Source: Dactylonectria macrodidyma (taxonomy: Eukaryota; Ascomycota; Sordariomycetes; Hypocreales; Nectriaceae). From it: 64,000 nt of DNA. Of the stretch, positions 40,776 through 50,404 are shown piece after piece. The notes under the pieces are model-generated. The model made no database searches, was not told the origin of the DNA, and saw only the letters and a list, made by a program, of their open reading frames with translations. Each line of letters starts with the position of its first letter. Position 1 is the stretch's first letter. The DNA is taken from assembly GCA_020744425.1 (NCBI GenBank), contig JAGMUV010000043.1:310001-374000 (forward strand). The letters are read 5' to 3'. Made by a program: the position numbers and the translations under genes.

Positions 40776-41082
40776 AGGGAGAGAGGTCAAAACTCTGCTT
40801 GCAGGGGCGTTGGGGTGAGGTTTTGGTACAGTGGTGACGTTTGGAGGGGAACTGGCGATATTCACGTCGAGGACAGTGATATGCCGTATCGTGCTACTGG
40901 TAAACAATATGTGACGGGACAAGAGCACGAACGAGGTCGAGTGCGACTTGGGCAAAATGATTGTTTACGAGGAGAGAAAGAGATTCCTAAGGAAAACTCT
41001 GACTTAAGCTATTTACACAAATGTTCATAAGTTAAATGAGACTATTCATAAAGTATGAAAGTCACATGATCGTTCCCTCACA

Positions 41083-43350
41083 CTCGTCGAACCCGAGAAA
41101 AGCATATTCCACACACACGAAGTAGAATTCTTGGGACACATCATCAGCCCGAACGAAATTCGGATGGACCCCAAGAAGATAGCGGCCGTCAGAGATTGGC
41201 CACGACCGAAGAACCTTAAGGAAGTACAATCCTTCATAGGATTCGCAAACTACTACCGAAGGTTTATACGCAATTTTGGGAAAATCGCAATACCGTTGAC
41301 TGAACTTACAAAGAAGGAGACAAGATTCATCTGGACCCAAAAGGCAGAAGAAGCGTTCCAAGCACTCAAGGAGGCAATCCTGAAAGAACCCGTTCTAGCC
41401 ACATTCGACCCCGCCAAAGAAGTCGAATTAGAGACTGATGCGTCAGACTACGCATTAGGGGCCCAAGTTGGACAACGAGATGGAAATGGCAAGCTACATC
41501 CAATAGCCTTCTATTCACGAAAACTACACGGAGCCGAGCTCAACTATCCTATCTACGACAAAGAATTTCTTGCAATTGTCAATGCTTTTAAGGAATTTCG
41601 ACACTATCTCCTAGGAAGTCAGCACAAGGTCAAGGTCTACACAGACCACAAGAACATATCCCATTTTGCAACGACACAAAAACTCAGCGGAAGGCAACTC
41701 AGATACGCTGAATACCTCTCTGAATTCGACTATGCCATCATCCACAGGAAAGGATCAGAGAACGGACGAGCTGACGCTATCAGCCGACGAAGTGACTTCA
41801 AGACAGAACAAACCATTGTGCAAGATCAAATCCTGCACCAGACGCCAGAAGGTCACTATGAACAACGACAAGTAGCCTACATCCAGCAGGCAAAACTCAT
41901 GGAAACTCGAAGAATCGCTTTTATCGACAAAATCACGGAAGAACAACTGTTCCATGGGATTTACGAACACAACCAGGACATTGCAGAAGAAGAAAAAACG
42001 GGGAAAATGCAAGTACCAACACACCTTCAAGAAGCTCTGGTCAAACACATCCATGAACACAGACTGCACGGACATCCCAGAATAGCCAAGATGATGGAAC
42101 GACTCAAACGAACCTATGAATTCCCGAAAATGAAAAACGTGGTGCAGACGGTACTACAACGATGTGACTTGTGTGCACGCACCAAAGCACGACGGCATAA
42201 GCCCTACGGCAAGCTCAAGCCATTGGAAGTCGCAGAGCGACCTTGGCAATCGATCACTATGGATTTTATTACCAAACTACCGATTTCAGAAGACCCCGCT
42301 ACAGGAGTACACTACGACAGCATACTCGTAATCGTTGACCGATTAACGAAGTTTTCCTATTTTCTACCATTCAACGAACAGACGGATTCCGAACAGCTTG
42401 CCTACATATTCATGCGAAATATTGTTAGCGTACACGGAATGCCTGACGAGATCATCTCTGACAGAGGATCAACATTGGATTCTAAGTTCTGGAAAGGCCT
42501 CATGGCTCAACTAGGACTGCACCCACGAATGTCAACGGCCTACCGACCCCAGGTAGATGGACAGACGGAACGAGTCAACCAGATTGTGGAAACATACCTA
42601 CGATGTTACATCAACTACGAGCAGAACAATTGGGCAAAACTGCTGCCTATGGCTCAGTTCGCTTACAACACCTCACTCCAAGAAAGCATCAAGACCACAC
42701 CAGCTTACGCGTTATTTGGTTACACACCAGACCCGTATAGAGACTCATACGATGGAATCCAAAACGTCAAAGCAATCCTCGAAGCGGACAAGTTGAGAGA
42801 ACTACACACGGAACTGAGGACGGAACTCGAGTTCGTACGAGAACGAATGAAGCGCTACTACGACCAGAAAAGATCGGAAGGACCGACTTTTTCGGAGGGA
42901 GACATGGTCTACCTATCCACAAAAAACATCGAGACAAAGCGCCCAAGTAAAAAACTCGACTTCAAATACCTCGGACCATTCAAAATTCTCAAGAAGCTCT
43001 CAGACAGCACCTACAAATTGGACTTACCACCGAAGGTCAAGCTCCATCCAGTCTTTAACATTTCATTACTCGAATCAGCGGAAGGAACAATCAAAGTCGA
43101 CACAGGCTACGACGACGATATGGAAGTTGAAGACGAACGAGAATACGAGCCAGAGAAAATCCTCAAAGCAAGAAGAAACGAGGAAAAGGGAAATCGATTG
43201 GAATACCTGGTCAAGTGGAAAGGGTACACCGACGCCGAAAATACCTGGGAACCAGCCAAACACCTCATCAATGCCCAACGTTTGCTGAAGAACTTTCACC
43301 AACCACCGCGTCGAAACCAGCGGAAAAGCTCAAAGAATTCCAATCGATAG
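41083..43350 (+). CDS. pol: Gypsy 1 Pol, 3' part (RT end, RNase H, integrase, chromodomain)
   Basis: Coding continues from the first half after the CTCGT duplication. RT thumb (FLGHIISPNEIRMDPKKI), RNase H (LETDASDYALGAQV, YDKEFLAIV, VYTDHKNISHF), integrase zinc site (HIHEHRLHGHPRIAKMM...CDLCARTKARRHK), integrase core (TMDFITKLP, ISDRGSTLDSKFW, STAYRPQVDGQTERVN), GPF-type linker (KYLGPFKILKKLSD) and a C-terminal chromodomain (RLEYLVKWKGYTDAENTWEPAKHL). No stops or frameshifts. Its last 80 bp overlap the end of the antisense gene at 43268-43949. Confidence 0.94.
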   Translation, partial: LVEPEKSIFHTHEVEFLGHIISPNEIRMDPKKIAAVRDWPRPKNLKEVQSFIGFANYYRRFIRNFGKIAIPLTELTKKETRFIWTQKAEEAFQALKEAILKEPVLATFDPAKEVELETDASDYALGAQVGQRDGNGKLHPIAFYSRKLHGAELNYPIYDKEFLAIVNAFKEFRHYLLGSQHKVKVYTDHKNISHFATTQKLSGRQLRYAEYLSEFDYAIIHRKGSENGRADAISRRSDFKTEQTIVQDQILHQTPEGHYEQRQVAYIQQAKLMETRRIAFIDKITEEQLFHGIYEHNQDIAEEEKTGKMQVPTHLQEALVKHIHEHRLHGHPRIAKMMERLKRTYEFPKMKNVVQTVLQRCDLCARTKARRHKPYGKLKPLEVAERPWQSITMDFITKLPISEDPATGVHYDSILVIVDRLTKFSYFLPFNEQTDSEQLAYIFMRNIVSVHGMPDEIISDRGSTLDSKFWKGLMAQLGLHPRMSTAYRPQVDGQTERVNQIVETYLRCYINYEQNNWAKLLPMAQFAYNTSLQESIKTTPAYALFGYTPDPYRDSYDGIQNVKAILEADKLRELHTELRTELEFVRERMKRYYDQKRSEGPTFSEGDMVYLSTKNIETKRPSKKLDFKYLGPFKILKKLSDSTYKLDLPPKVKLHPVFNISLLESAEGTIKVDTGYDDDMEVEDEREYEPEKILKARRNEEKGNRLEYLVKWKGYTDAENTWEPAKHLINAQRLLKNFHQPPRRNQRKSSKNSNR

Positions 43351-43949
43351 TATCCAACACATCCGGTGGAAGCTGAGCAGCATCCAGGAAACCCGCCTCA
43401 GCACCTTGACGCTCCTCCGTTTCAAGACGATCCAATTCATCTAAATCTTCCACCTCTCTCGCATCCATGGCCTCCGCCGCAGGAATACCTTTCTCCTCCA
43501 AATGATCCTCCATTTTTTCAATCCGCTCCAGCTTCGCAAAAGCCGCCATAATTTGAGCCTGGGTGTCCTGGACCATCTTTTGTGACAACTCCAGGGAGCT
43601 ACGGAGGGCGGCCAACTCGTTTCGAGTGTCCAAACGCTGTTGACGCAACTTTTTCTTCTCACGAACGATTCTAAGGACTAGGAGGGTGAGTCAGCACAAA
43701 CACCAGAAAAGCAACCAAGGAAGGACACCCATGAGTCGCGGCCTCGGAACCTGAGCGCTCACACGATTGATGAGCCTTCACGCATTCAGAACAACGAGAG
43801 GAACCCGGCCCAACAATGCAGGGACGCCCGGTGCGGGCGCAAAAAGCACACGGCGTCATTTCGACACCGAAAATTTCAACGAACTCTGCGAGAGTTTCGA
43901 CTTCTCGATTTTTTCGCGCTGTCGAACGTTTCACGACTCTGCCCGACAT
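43268..43949 (-). CDS. Antisense gene in Gypsy 1: zinc-motif/coiled-coil protein
   Basis: Opposite to pol, between pol and the 3' LTR. Exon 1 starts at the ATG at 43949 (MSGRVVKRSTARKNREVE) and contains a cysteine cluster CAFCARTGRPC...SRCSECVKAHQSC. Exon 2 (about 43665-43268) has a coiled coil (LRQQRLDTRNELAALRSSLEL...QIMAAFAKLERIEKMEDH) and an acidic tail ending SANVGH. An intron of about 55-60 nt near 43730-43672 (donor G/GTGTCC, branch CTGAC, acceptor CTAG or TTAG) joins them; the exact ends are uncertain. The Cys spacing (CX2CX6CX6-8CX2CX6C) recalls Zn2Cys6 or similar zinc DNA-binding domains. Function unknown; regulation of the element or host is possible. Confidence 0.65.
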
Positions 43950-44050
43950 ACTGTCAGCATGATGACAGGACGAAGGAAAGGAAATTTGACGAACCAACAC
44001 AAGTGGGGAGCTACGGCCTTGAGGACAAGACCATTGGGAGGGAGACATCG

Positions 44051-44504
44051 TGTCACGACCCAAGCTAAGGCGTCCAAGGGACCAAGTGGCGAAGGGTGGC
44101 AAAACCCTTGGACCTTGAGAACCAAGCGGCGAGGCTGATGAGTCAGCCTCACGGGCGAATCAGGGAAGGAGCGATGGAGCGACAGGAGCGATGGGAACGA
44201 GGGAGCAACGCTCCTCGCGCTCCATCGCTCCCATTGAAACCTTAACCTTAAATGGTCGAACAAGAGCACGTTCGGCCACGATTGACCAAGCAGACCAGAA
44301 TAGTATATATAGCTTCACTCATTCCCACTTCCCTATGTCCAGATAGCTCTCCAGCTTTCAATACAATTTGATTACTCAAGAATACTTCTTGACATTATCA
44401 GACGTGATTCGCCACCCTACGCTCAGTACGTTACGCCCCGTTTCAGCTGCCAACATAAACCAGTCGGGTTACGGTTTACTACGTTGGGAACCTTGACCGT
44501 CACA
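44051..44504 (+). repeat. Gypsy 1 3' LTR
   Basis: Identical by eye over all 454 bp to the 5' LTR at 31457-31910. It is preceded by the purine-rich tract TTGGGAGGGAGACATCG. Confidence 0.95.
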
Positions 44505-44664
44505 TTTTTAGTGCACAGTATTCGTGGCTCACTCGCTTGTTTGGCTCACTCACTTATCAAGTACGTTATATCAATACTTATTAAGCTTAACACACACAGA
44601 TCGCATTATCCAAAAAGATGGTTTTTAGAGTAGCTTAGTGACCATAATAGTATAGCTTCTGTCG

Positions 44665-45060
44665 CTATTTGTCATCCTCCATAGCGAGTCTTGCTCTTCG
44701 AGCCTCGGCCTGAATTTCTTCGTCGCCTTTCTATTGAATGCACAGGTCGCGAGCCAGGAGGCCAATAAACTTGCCCATTTCGCAGCGCTTCTCCTCGCGT
44801 GACATATTATGCCTCCATGTGATTTTGCACGGGTATAAGTCAGTGTACCGATTTGGGATTTTTTGGTGATAGAATTGTGCGAGAGACTCGAGTTGCTCGT
44901 CTGTCAAAAGCCAGAAGCTCAGCACTGTCTTTGGGAATGCGGGGTGGACGAGGCCTTGATCTAGCTCGACAAAGGGAAATAAACGCCGCGCCATCTGCTC
45001 GAGTTTAGTTGCCAGGTCGGGGTTCTTAGTTAGCTGAATATACTTTGCGATTTGCGCCAT
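44665..45060 (-). pseudogene. Short uncharacterised fungal protein with a late in-frame stop
   Basis: The ORF begins MAQIAKYIQLTKNPDLATKL. It is open for 109 codons to TAG at 44731-44733, then continues in the same frame (KGDEEIQAEARRARLAME) to a stop at 44665. The region FWLLTDEQLESLAQFYHQ...RYTDLYPCKITWR...GKFIGL resembles a multi-copy family of small fungal proteins of unknown function. A CAG-to-TAG change explains the stop. Mostly helical; no catalytic motif is visible. Confidence 0.6.
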
Positions 45061-46034
45061 CTGACAGTTTAATTAGACAGTGGCTGGTGGGTTGATGTGT
45101 CTGCTTTAAATACACATTTGGCCATTGCGTAACGTACCTGGCATCGAAGTGCCCAGGTCACGCAAACAGACCCCACTATTGACCCACTATAGCTCGGAGA
45201 GATTGACATAGCGCTTTCCCAACCCTATTGAGTCCGTATTAGGGTATGCGTTATACTGTATAATAGCCTGACCCTCATTATTACGTCATTATCTTAAAAG
45301 AGGGGGTCGATTGCTATTGTGTCCATATCAGGCTTTGCACTCAAGCTACCCAGATGATGCCTTAGGCATCAGTAATGATATCCTTCTGATCAACGGCGCC
45401 GATCGCAATGGGTTTTTCCCCTTTGACGGCAAGCCGCACCGTCGGCCTCTGTCTCGCTGATAGTATCAAACTAAAATGGAGCCATATGCGGTATCATGAA
45501 ACTTCCGATATCTGAGGCGTCGCGGTTCTAAGGTTTCGCCATCAGATCCGACAAAGAGGAGCCAAAGAAGGTGAACTCTCCAAAATTCCATCCTAGGAGG
45601 CCGACACGCCCAATCCTAAGGAATTTTCCGAAGCCATAATTCACCAATAAGATGCATTGGTTTGTAGATGGTTGTGTCCAGTCCATAGGCCAGCATTCAT
45701 TCACAAAGGTAGTACGGTAATCTCAGATTCATCAAAGTGATGACGAGAAAAGCGGGGCACAAGACGGGTTGAGAATCGAGGTGCAGTGTGACAACTTTTG
45801 GACTAATCGTAGAACCTGGGATGACGGCATATTGCTAGAGGCCTACATACAATATTCCTTTTCAAGTCTTTGCGCAAGCTTAACACGTAACCGGTTATGA
45901 GACGTGTGGATCATATTTAGGTTTGTAGCCACTGGAACGACAACTGGTGGTTTCCCCCCTTTTTAAGCTATAACATGTCCACGTGCACAGTTACCCTATA
46001 ATTAAAACGAAAACATCCTACTAATATTTTCAGG
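45061..46034. other. Interval without a supported gene
   Basis: No ORF with a recognisable product and no clear repeat found. Confidence 0.4.
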
Positions 46035-46125
46035 ATGAACCAAGATATCGACCACTCAGCCACCAATTCCGATGAAGAAAACACAAATGAAAGAACGGCA
46101 CTTAGGATAAGGTGCCGAAAAAGGC

Positions 46126-46698
46126 TTGCAAATCATATTAGTCAGGCAACCTCTACTCTGCTTAAGTCAAAAAGCTAACAACCTGGAAGAAGAAACGACC
46201 GGAATAACGGTTAAGCCGACAAAGGTCCGATTAGTAACTAAACAGAGCGACTGCTACACCTGGTGCTATGTGAAGGACGTTGCGCACTTATTTTCCAAGA
46301 ACCTCAGCGATCATGGAATGGCAGCATGCAAAGAGCTCTATGACGGAGTTGGGCACAGATTTCATACGGTATCCTCTGCAGGGATGAATAATAGTCGGTC
46401 TATCGAGCTTGCTGGTCTATCTTCTCTAGCCGTGCAAGATTCCCATCGTAATACACCACTGGAGAACCAGGTGCTGAAGAATGTGAATGAAACGGAGTGT
46501 CTGCTTATGGAGCTTAAGGAAAAGCAGGACGAGTGTGACAGAATTTCCCGACAGCTCACAAAGGAGTCCAAGAGAGCAGAACTAAACGAGTCACTTCTCC
46601 TCAAATGTCTTGCAACACTGACTCAATTTACATCATTGATAGACCGAGTGCAGCAGGAATGTAGTGACACAATGGACTTTTCTGCATTTCTTGATTGA
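46126..46698 (+). CDS. Hypothetical protein with C-terminal coiled coil
   Basis: 190 codons. The conserved-looking middle (VRLVTKQSDCYTWCYVKDV) leads to a long helical, charged stretch (NVNETECLLMELKEKQDECDRISRQLTKESKRAELNESLLL) typical of a coiled coil. A short acidic ORF at 46035 (MNQDIDHSATNSDEEN) in another frame, just after a splice-acceptor-like CTAATATTTTCAG, may be an upstream exon, so the true start is uncertain. Confidence 0.45.
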   Translation: MQIILVRQPLLCLSQKANNLEEETTGITVKPTKVRLVTKQSDCYTWCYVKDVAHLFSKNLSDHGMAACKELYDGVGHRFHTVSSAGMNNSRSIELAGLSSLAVQDSHRNTPLENQVLKNVNETECLLMELKEKQDECDRISRQLTKESKRAELNESLLLKCLATLTQFTSLIDRVQQECSDTMDFSAFLD

Positions 46699-47145
46699 AT
46701 CTGTTATAGTAGGTATCAGGATACTGTCAGTTTCAGCTATGACTGTGAAAGCTCCTCAGGCTATTTGTCCAGGTGTACCCCTACTTCCTTATCATGATTT
46801 TGACTCAAGTGCTTCAATCCAAACAATCTCATTAGCTGGTTACTGCGCCTCCAATTTGCAGTCGCATCCAGAAGAGAATGGAGCATAGTTGAATTCCAGG
46901 GGTCGCAGCTTACCAGAGCAAGCTTCCTTGCCTTTCAACGTCCCACCGCTTCCATCCCCTCTTCATGGCCCGGTTTGACCCGTCCATGGATTTTCTCAAA
47001 TGATCATCAGCTGTCTGGTATACTTAAAGGCGCCTTTCCTCCTTCTTCCGCTCCTTGGTCATTCAACCATCACTCGGCTTCAAGGAAAAGTCAACGCTCT
47101 CACTCTCGAAAGATCCTTCCTTTATAACTGTTACTTGTCCATTGA
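46699..47145. promoter_or_regulatory. Possible promoter of the downstream gene
   Basis: At about 47021-47036 a TATA-like GTATACTTAAAGG is followed by pyrimidine-rich sequence (CCTTTCCTCCTTCTTCCGCTCC) and CAACCATCACTC, the layout of many fungal promoters and start regions. No other gene is seen. Confidence 0.35.
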
Positions 47146-47703
47146 TCACTGCGACATCATTCGTCTCCGGAACTCTCCACGTCAGATAGCTCTTGTACCC
47201 CTAGTCTCCGACTACGAGAACATATAGAGCCAAGCCAAAACTGCAATGCAAAAGAACCGACAGATGCTCGGGATACGAATCGTGAAAAGGAGCGGCCCGC
47301 AGCTGCGAACCGAGCGAATGGCTCACAACTTCCTACATCAACAGGCGGTTTTAACCCTAACATTAGATTATACGTCAAAAATCTGGGTGGGGAAGGCGAC
47401 CGCGATTGGACTCCTGCAGGCGACTTTTTTGACAAGACATTGAGTGACCTCTTCAGCAAGCTTTCAATATCCGGAAGCCAGGGGCGCTTATGTTTTGTCC
47501 TCCAGGCCACCACCCCCAACCACCAGTCGACCCCAATGACAGATGGAGCACGCCTGGATACACATAGGGTAGAGTGTAGAGCGCCGGTTTGGGACGAGTG
47601 CATGTTCCAGACCACACAGTTTTGGTTTACCAAGGAAATCAAACAGGCACAAAAAGATGGATTGGTTGAAATTGAGATTAGTCTTGTTGGGCGGGATAAT
47701 TAG
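47146..47703 (+). CDS. Hypothetical protein exon without ATG start
   Basis: The frame is open from a TGA near 47143 to the stop at 47703 (about 185 codons), with no ATG. The N-terminal half is low-complexity and polar (SSPELSTSDSSCTPSLRL...). The second half looks globular (NPNIRLYVKNLGGEGDRDW, LCFVLQATTPNHQS, FWFTKEIKQAQKDGLVEIEI). A first coding exon upstream must exist if the gene is real. No domain recognised. Confidence 0.4.
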   Translation, partial: SLRHHSSPELSTSDSSCTPSLRLREHIEPSQNCNAKEPTDARDTNREKERPAAANRANGSQLPTSTGGFNPNIRLYVKNLGGEGDRDWTPAGDFFDKTLSDLFSKLSISGSQGRLCFVLQATTPNHQSTPMTDGARLDTHRVECRAPVWDECMFQTTQFWFTKEIKQAQKDGLVEIEISLVGRDN

Positions 47704-47876
47704 GGATTGCAGACGCCTTTGTGTTCGCAGTTCTGATAATAAAAAGTGCGAGCCATCTTCTGCTAGGACAGGGAACCCGTTAGTTCAGCACCAGGGGACA
47801 CACTATATCGGAAGTAGGACATTTGAGATAGACTAGGGGAACGATGAGAATCCAAATTGCAAAAGCTCGCTATAAT

Positions 47877-48323
47877 CTACCATAATGTTCTCAAGACTTC
47901 CATAGTCTCTTCCTTTTTCGTCGCTAGATTCCACTGTGCCTTTTGAATCGTGCTAATGCTTTCTTGTTCCGCTTCTAATATGGCGTTCTCCTGCCTTGCG
48001 AGAACCCCTAGGAAAGAAGCTGTAAGTCTCATTAACGATTCTGCTTTTTCGACTCCCGCCTGTTTCCCACTCTTAGATCTCAAATTTGGACTTTGCGTAT
48101 TTCGATTCTCTAATCCGTTGTCTTGAGTCTCTTGGGAAATTATAGTACTCTCCAGCATTGACTTAGAATGTTGTTTATTATGCAGAGTTTTCATTATAAA
48201 TAGTCTTAGCGTTAGGTGTTTATATTTATAAGCCAGTAAAGCGAAGTGTAGCGTTCTGTTTGGGACCGCAGTATTTAGTCGTTCCTCATCGGTCTTACCG
48301 ATACTATTATTTGCTCCCCTCAT
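47877..48323 (-). CDS. Hypothetical protein
   Basis: 148 codons from MRGANNSIGKTDEERLN, polar with a helical C-terminal half (ENAILEAEQESISTIQKAQWNLATKKEETMEVL). It is divergent from the Asp f 4-like gene, with 135 bp between starts. No domain recognised. Confidence 0.4.
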   Translation of the reverse strand: MRGANNSIGKTDEERLNTAVPNRTLHFALLAYKYKHLTLRLFIMKTLHNKQHSKSMLESTIISQETQDNGLENRNTQSPNLRSKSGKQAGVEKAESLMRLTASFLGVLARQENAILEAEQESISTIQKAQWNLATKKEETMEVLRTLW

Positions 48324-48458
48324 TGCATCCTGTCAATTTCTGGCTTTTCTTTTTTAAACCACATTCGACACTACCTTATTACAAGCCCAACTAGCACATC
48401 CTACAAATAACACTACACAATTCAGCTTAGAAAGCGAAACATAATCGCGATTTTCAGC

Positions 48459-49165
48459 ATGAAGACTTCTTTCTTCGCAATCTCCTTCACCGCCCTTGGT
48501 GCCTCCGCTCACTTCGTTGGCCGAGACGTCAGAAACCCTTCCAACACCTACGTCCAGTTCTGTTCTAATAGCAAGTCTAAACGTGCCACCGCCGAGCAGA
48601 TCGCCTACAAAGGCAACATTGGTACTGAAGAACACTATGGCTGCAATATAATGACTGTCAGCCAAGCAATCGCTTCTCAGTACGAATACACCGCTACCTT
48701 TATTAATGTCGTTAGTGAGGACCAGGCATGCGTATGCTTTAACAAGATTGGTCCTGATGGTCAAAATGACGGCTCCTGGAGCGGCAACGAGGCCATCTCT
48801 TTCACCCTCCCTGCCGGTGGTACCGAGATCGTTGCGTTTGACGCCAATTCCCAGGGCGGCTGTGTTTGCGGTATCGGTAAGGTCCCCACCGCCAACGGCC
48901 AGTTCGCCGGCACGTGGCTGGAGTTCGACTTTGGCAACAAGTCTAACAACAATTGGTCTGGTGCGGATGCATCCTGCCTTGTTGCTGCTAGTCATGGACT
49001 CGAAACTCCTGCCCTCAAAGTTTGCAGCTCTGGGATATGCTTCCACCATCAACGCCGATGGCACAGGCGAGAACGCATATGTAAGGGTACAGAGCTTCTG
49101 GACTGGTGTCGGCTTTGAACATCCCCCCTGGCAAGGTCTATCTTACAGTCACTGTCGGCGAGTAG
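48459..49165 (+). pseudogene. Asp f 4-like secreted protein, 3' end frameshifted
   Basis: A signal peptide (MKTSFFAISFTALGASA) is followed by a region matching the Asp f 4 allergen family: EEHYGCNIMTVSQAIAS, NKIGPDGQNDGSWSGNEAISFTLPAGGTEIVAF, GTWLEFDFGN and NNNWSGADAS. The long frame stops at 49118, but the expected C-terminus is readable in other frames (STINADGTGENAYV near 49050 and GKVYLTVTVGE ending at 49165). At least two small indels therefore break the last 40 residues. The family is secreted and of unknown molecular function; the homologue in Aspergillus is an allergen. The body may still be expressed with an altered tail. Confidence 0.75.
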
Positions 49166-49696
49166 GCTCCTTCTCATTTCTCGGTGGCTAGGGGTGGTAG
49201 TAATCGTATTAACGGAACTCTTGATTTGCTTCGGTGGCCTCATCGATTTATGCGACGCCGGTGCCGAATACCGCCTGGCTGGTGTGTTTGTAATAAGGAT
49301 ACGATTGGTCTAAATGGAGTTGCCCTGAATTCCAACTTGTCTACTTCTGGCTCTTCTAGCCTCTTTTTCTCAGTACCTCCTTGATAACTCAACGGTAACT
49401 ATTCGTTGTTGAGCCTGAAGCCTATAGTGTAAGGTAATATGTCCCCAGGGGTACCCTAGTATACAACCCTCCATGTTCAACGCTCTGGGTTAGTAAATAT
49501 CTAGTATCATGATTTAGTTCGCCCTCTAATCTTAATAGGGACGGTGGTGCACGCATAACCGCAACGCCAACGTCATCTTCATGGCAGACTGGTAATAACT
49601 TGAGTCCGACCTCAGGGCAGGCGCCCACCAATACCTACGACAGGTCAGGACCAGAGCATTCAGTTAGTGTGAATAATTACATTCCTATTAATTAGG
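49166..49696. other. Interval without a supported gene
   Basis: It follows the Asp f 4-like gene and probably includes its 3' untranslated region. Short open frames lack domains. Confidence 0.35.
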
Positions 49697-49699
49697 AGC

Positions 49700-50404
49700 T
49701 AATCGCAATACCACGACTACTCGGAAACGCTCTCTCCCCACTCAAGATGAAGAACGTCCAGTGGCAAAAAGGCAGCTGTTGTGCCAGACCCGCGACGTAA
49801 TTGATGTAGACGCTTTAGGTTCCGAAAATCTGCCTATCATCCCCCAACTAACGTCTCATCCCGCCCCTGTGGCCTTGCCATCTACGACAGGAAATATAGG
49901 GTCTACGCAAGTCACAGATGAAGTCACACTTCTACGTGAGGCCGCATATGACTGGACAAACCTCAAAATACTACTCGTGCTGTAGAATGCCAAGTGTTGA
50001 CAGCCACAAACGACTTTCTACACCCACAGAACAAAGGTCAACCTTCACTAGCGGGCTTCCACTTAAAGCTCATAGCTAATCAAGCACTAGGGGCGCGGAA
50101 ATGTTGGTTCTATTTTAGCGTTTACGAGTCTCCAAATCGGAGCAGGCTCTTGGACTCCAAAGGACAATTTTGGACAACGTCACTTGAAAAGATTATGCAG
50201 TGGTGTCCCTTTATAAGGAGTGACCAGAAGCTGAACTTTACGCTTAAAATACCCGCAAGAGAAAATACAGCTCCAAAGGAACATCGTGCCAAGGTGTTTA
50301 TTAATGATGAGGAGGGATTTGTGCGTATGCGGAGGTTTTTTTGGGCTGCAGGTAGAGGATTGTATTTGGATGGAACGAGATTCTTCGAGGATTTTAGAGT
50401 TTGA
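49700..50404 (+). CDS. Hypothetical two-exon protein
   Basis: A polar N-terminal part (KRSLPTQDEERPVAKRQ...; frame open to a stop at 49985) is followed by ORF 49994-50404 (136 codons), which looks globular: GFHLKLIANQALGARKCWFYFSVYES, FTLKIPARENTAPKEHRAKVFI, FWAAGRGLYLDGTRFFEDF. An intron or frameshift near 49970-50000 would join them. No ATG is clear for the first part. The arrangement (polar start, compact C-terminal domain) resembles the ORF at 47146-47703, but I see no sequence identity. Confidence 0.4.

Larger units (their letters stand above)
35050..41082 (-). mobile_element. Gypsy LTR retrotransposon 2 (chromodomain type), complete
   Basis: 173-bp LTRs at 35050-35222 and 40910-41082 are identical by eye (TGTGACGGG...CCCTCACA). 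The target duplication is CTCGT (35045-35049 and 41083-41087). It is oriented against Gypsy 1. Gag and pol are intact, with a purine tract (GGGGGGACCATA) next to the 3' LTR. The leader between the 5' LTR and gag holds a long 9-bp tandem repeat. Total 6033 bp. It looks complete and is the youngest layer of the nest. Confidence 0.95.
31457..44504 (+). mobile_element. Gypsy LTR retrotransposon 1 (chromodomain type), young
   Basis: The 454-bp LTRs at 31457-31910 and 44051-44504 are identical by eye. The 5-bp target duplication is TTTTT (31452-31456 and 44505-44509). Internally there are gag, pol with a C-terminal chromodomain, and an antisense gene before the 3' LTR. Pol is interrupted by Gypsy element 2. 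With that insertion ignored, gag and pol have no stops, so the element was coding-competent when it was hit. Length without Gypsy 2 is about 7.0 kb. Confidence 0.95.
31072..44566. mobile_element. Pogo/Fot-type MITE enclosing two nested Gypsy elements
   Basis: A 43-bp terminal inverted repeat (starts ACGTACTTGATAAGTGAGTG, ends GTGAGCCAC) lies at 31072-31114 and, as its exact complement, at 44524-44566. Each end is flanked by TA (31070-31071 and 44567-44568). Without the Gypsy insertion the element is 442 bp, very AT-rich and non-coding. The TIR has the same layout as the pogo left end at 25474 (two GCGAGT/GTGAGT repeats), so it is probably a deletion derivative of a Fot/pogo element. Confidence 0.9.

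Noticed and set aside
40467..40955. Long ORFs of Pro-Thr-Lys, Leu-Val-Gly and Trp-Phe-Gly repeats
   Set aside because: They are the 9-bp repeat read in different frames; all are open only because the unit is a multiple of three.
43931..44102. Upstream extension of the antisense ORF to 44102
   Set aside because: The extension reads through the LTR border; the ATG at 43949 begins the gene-like part.
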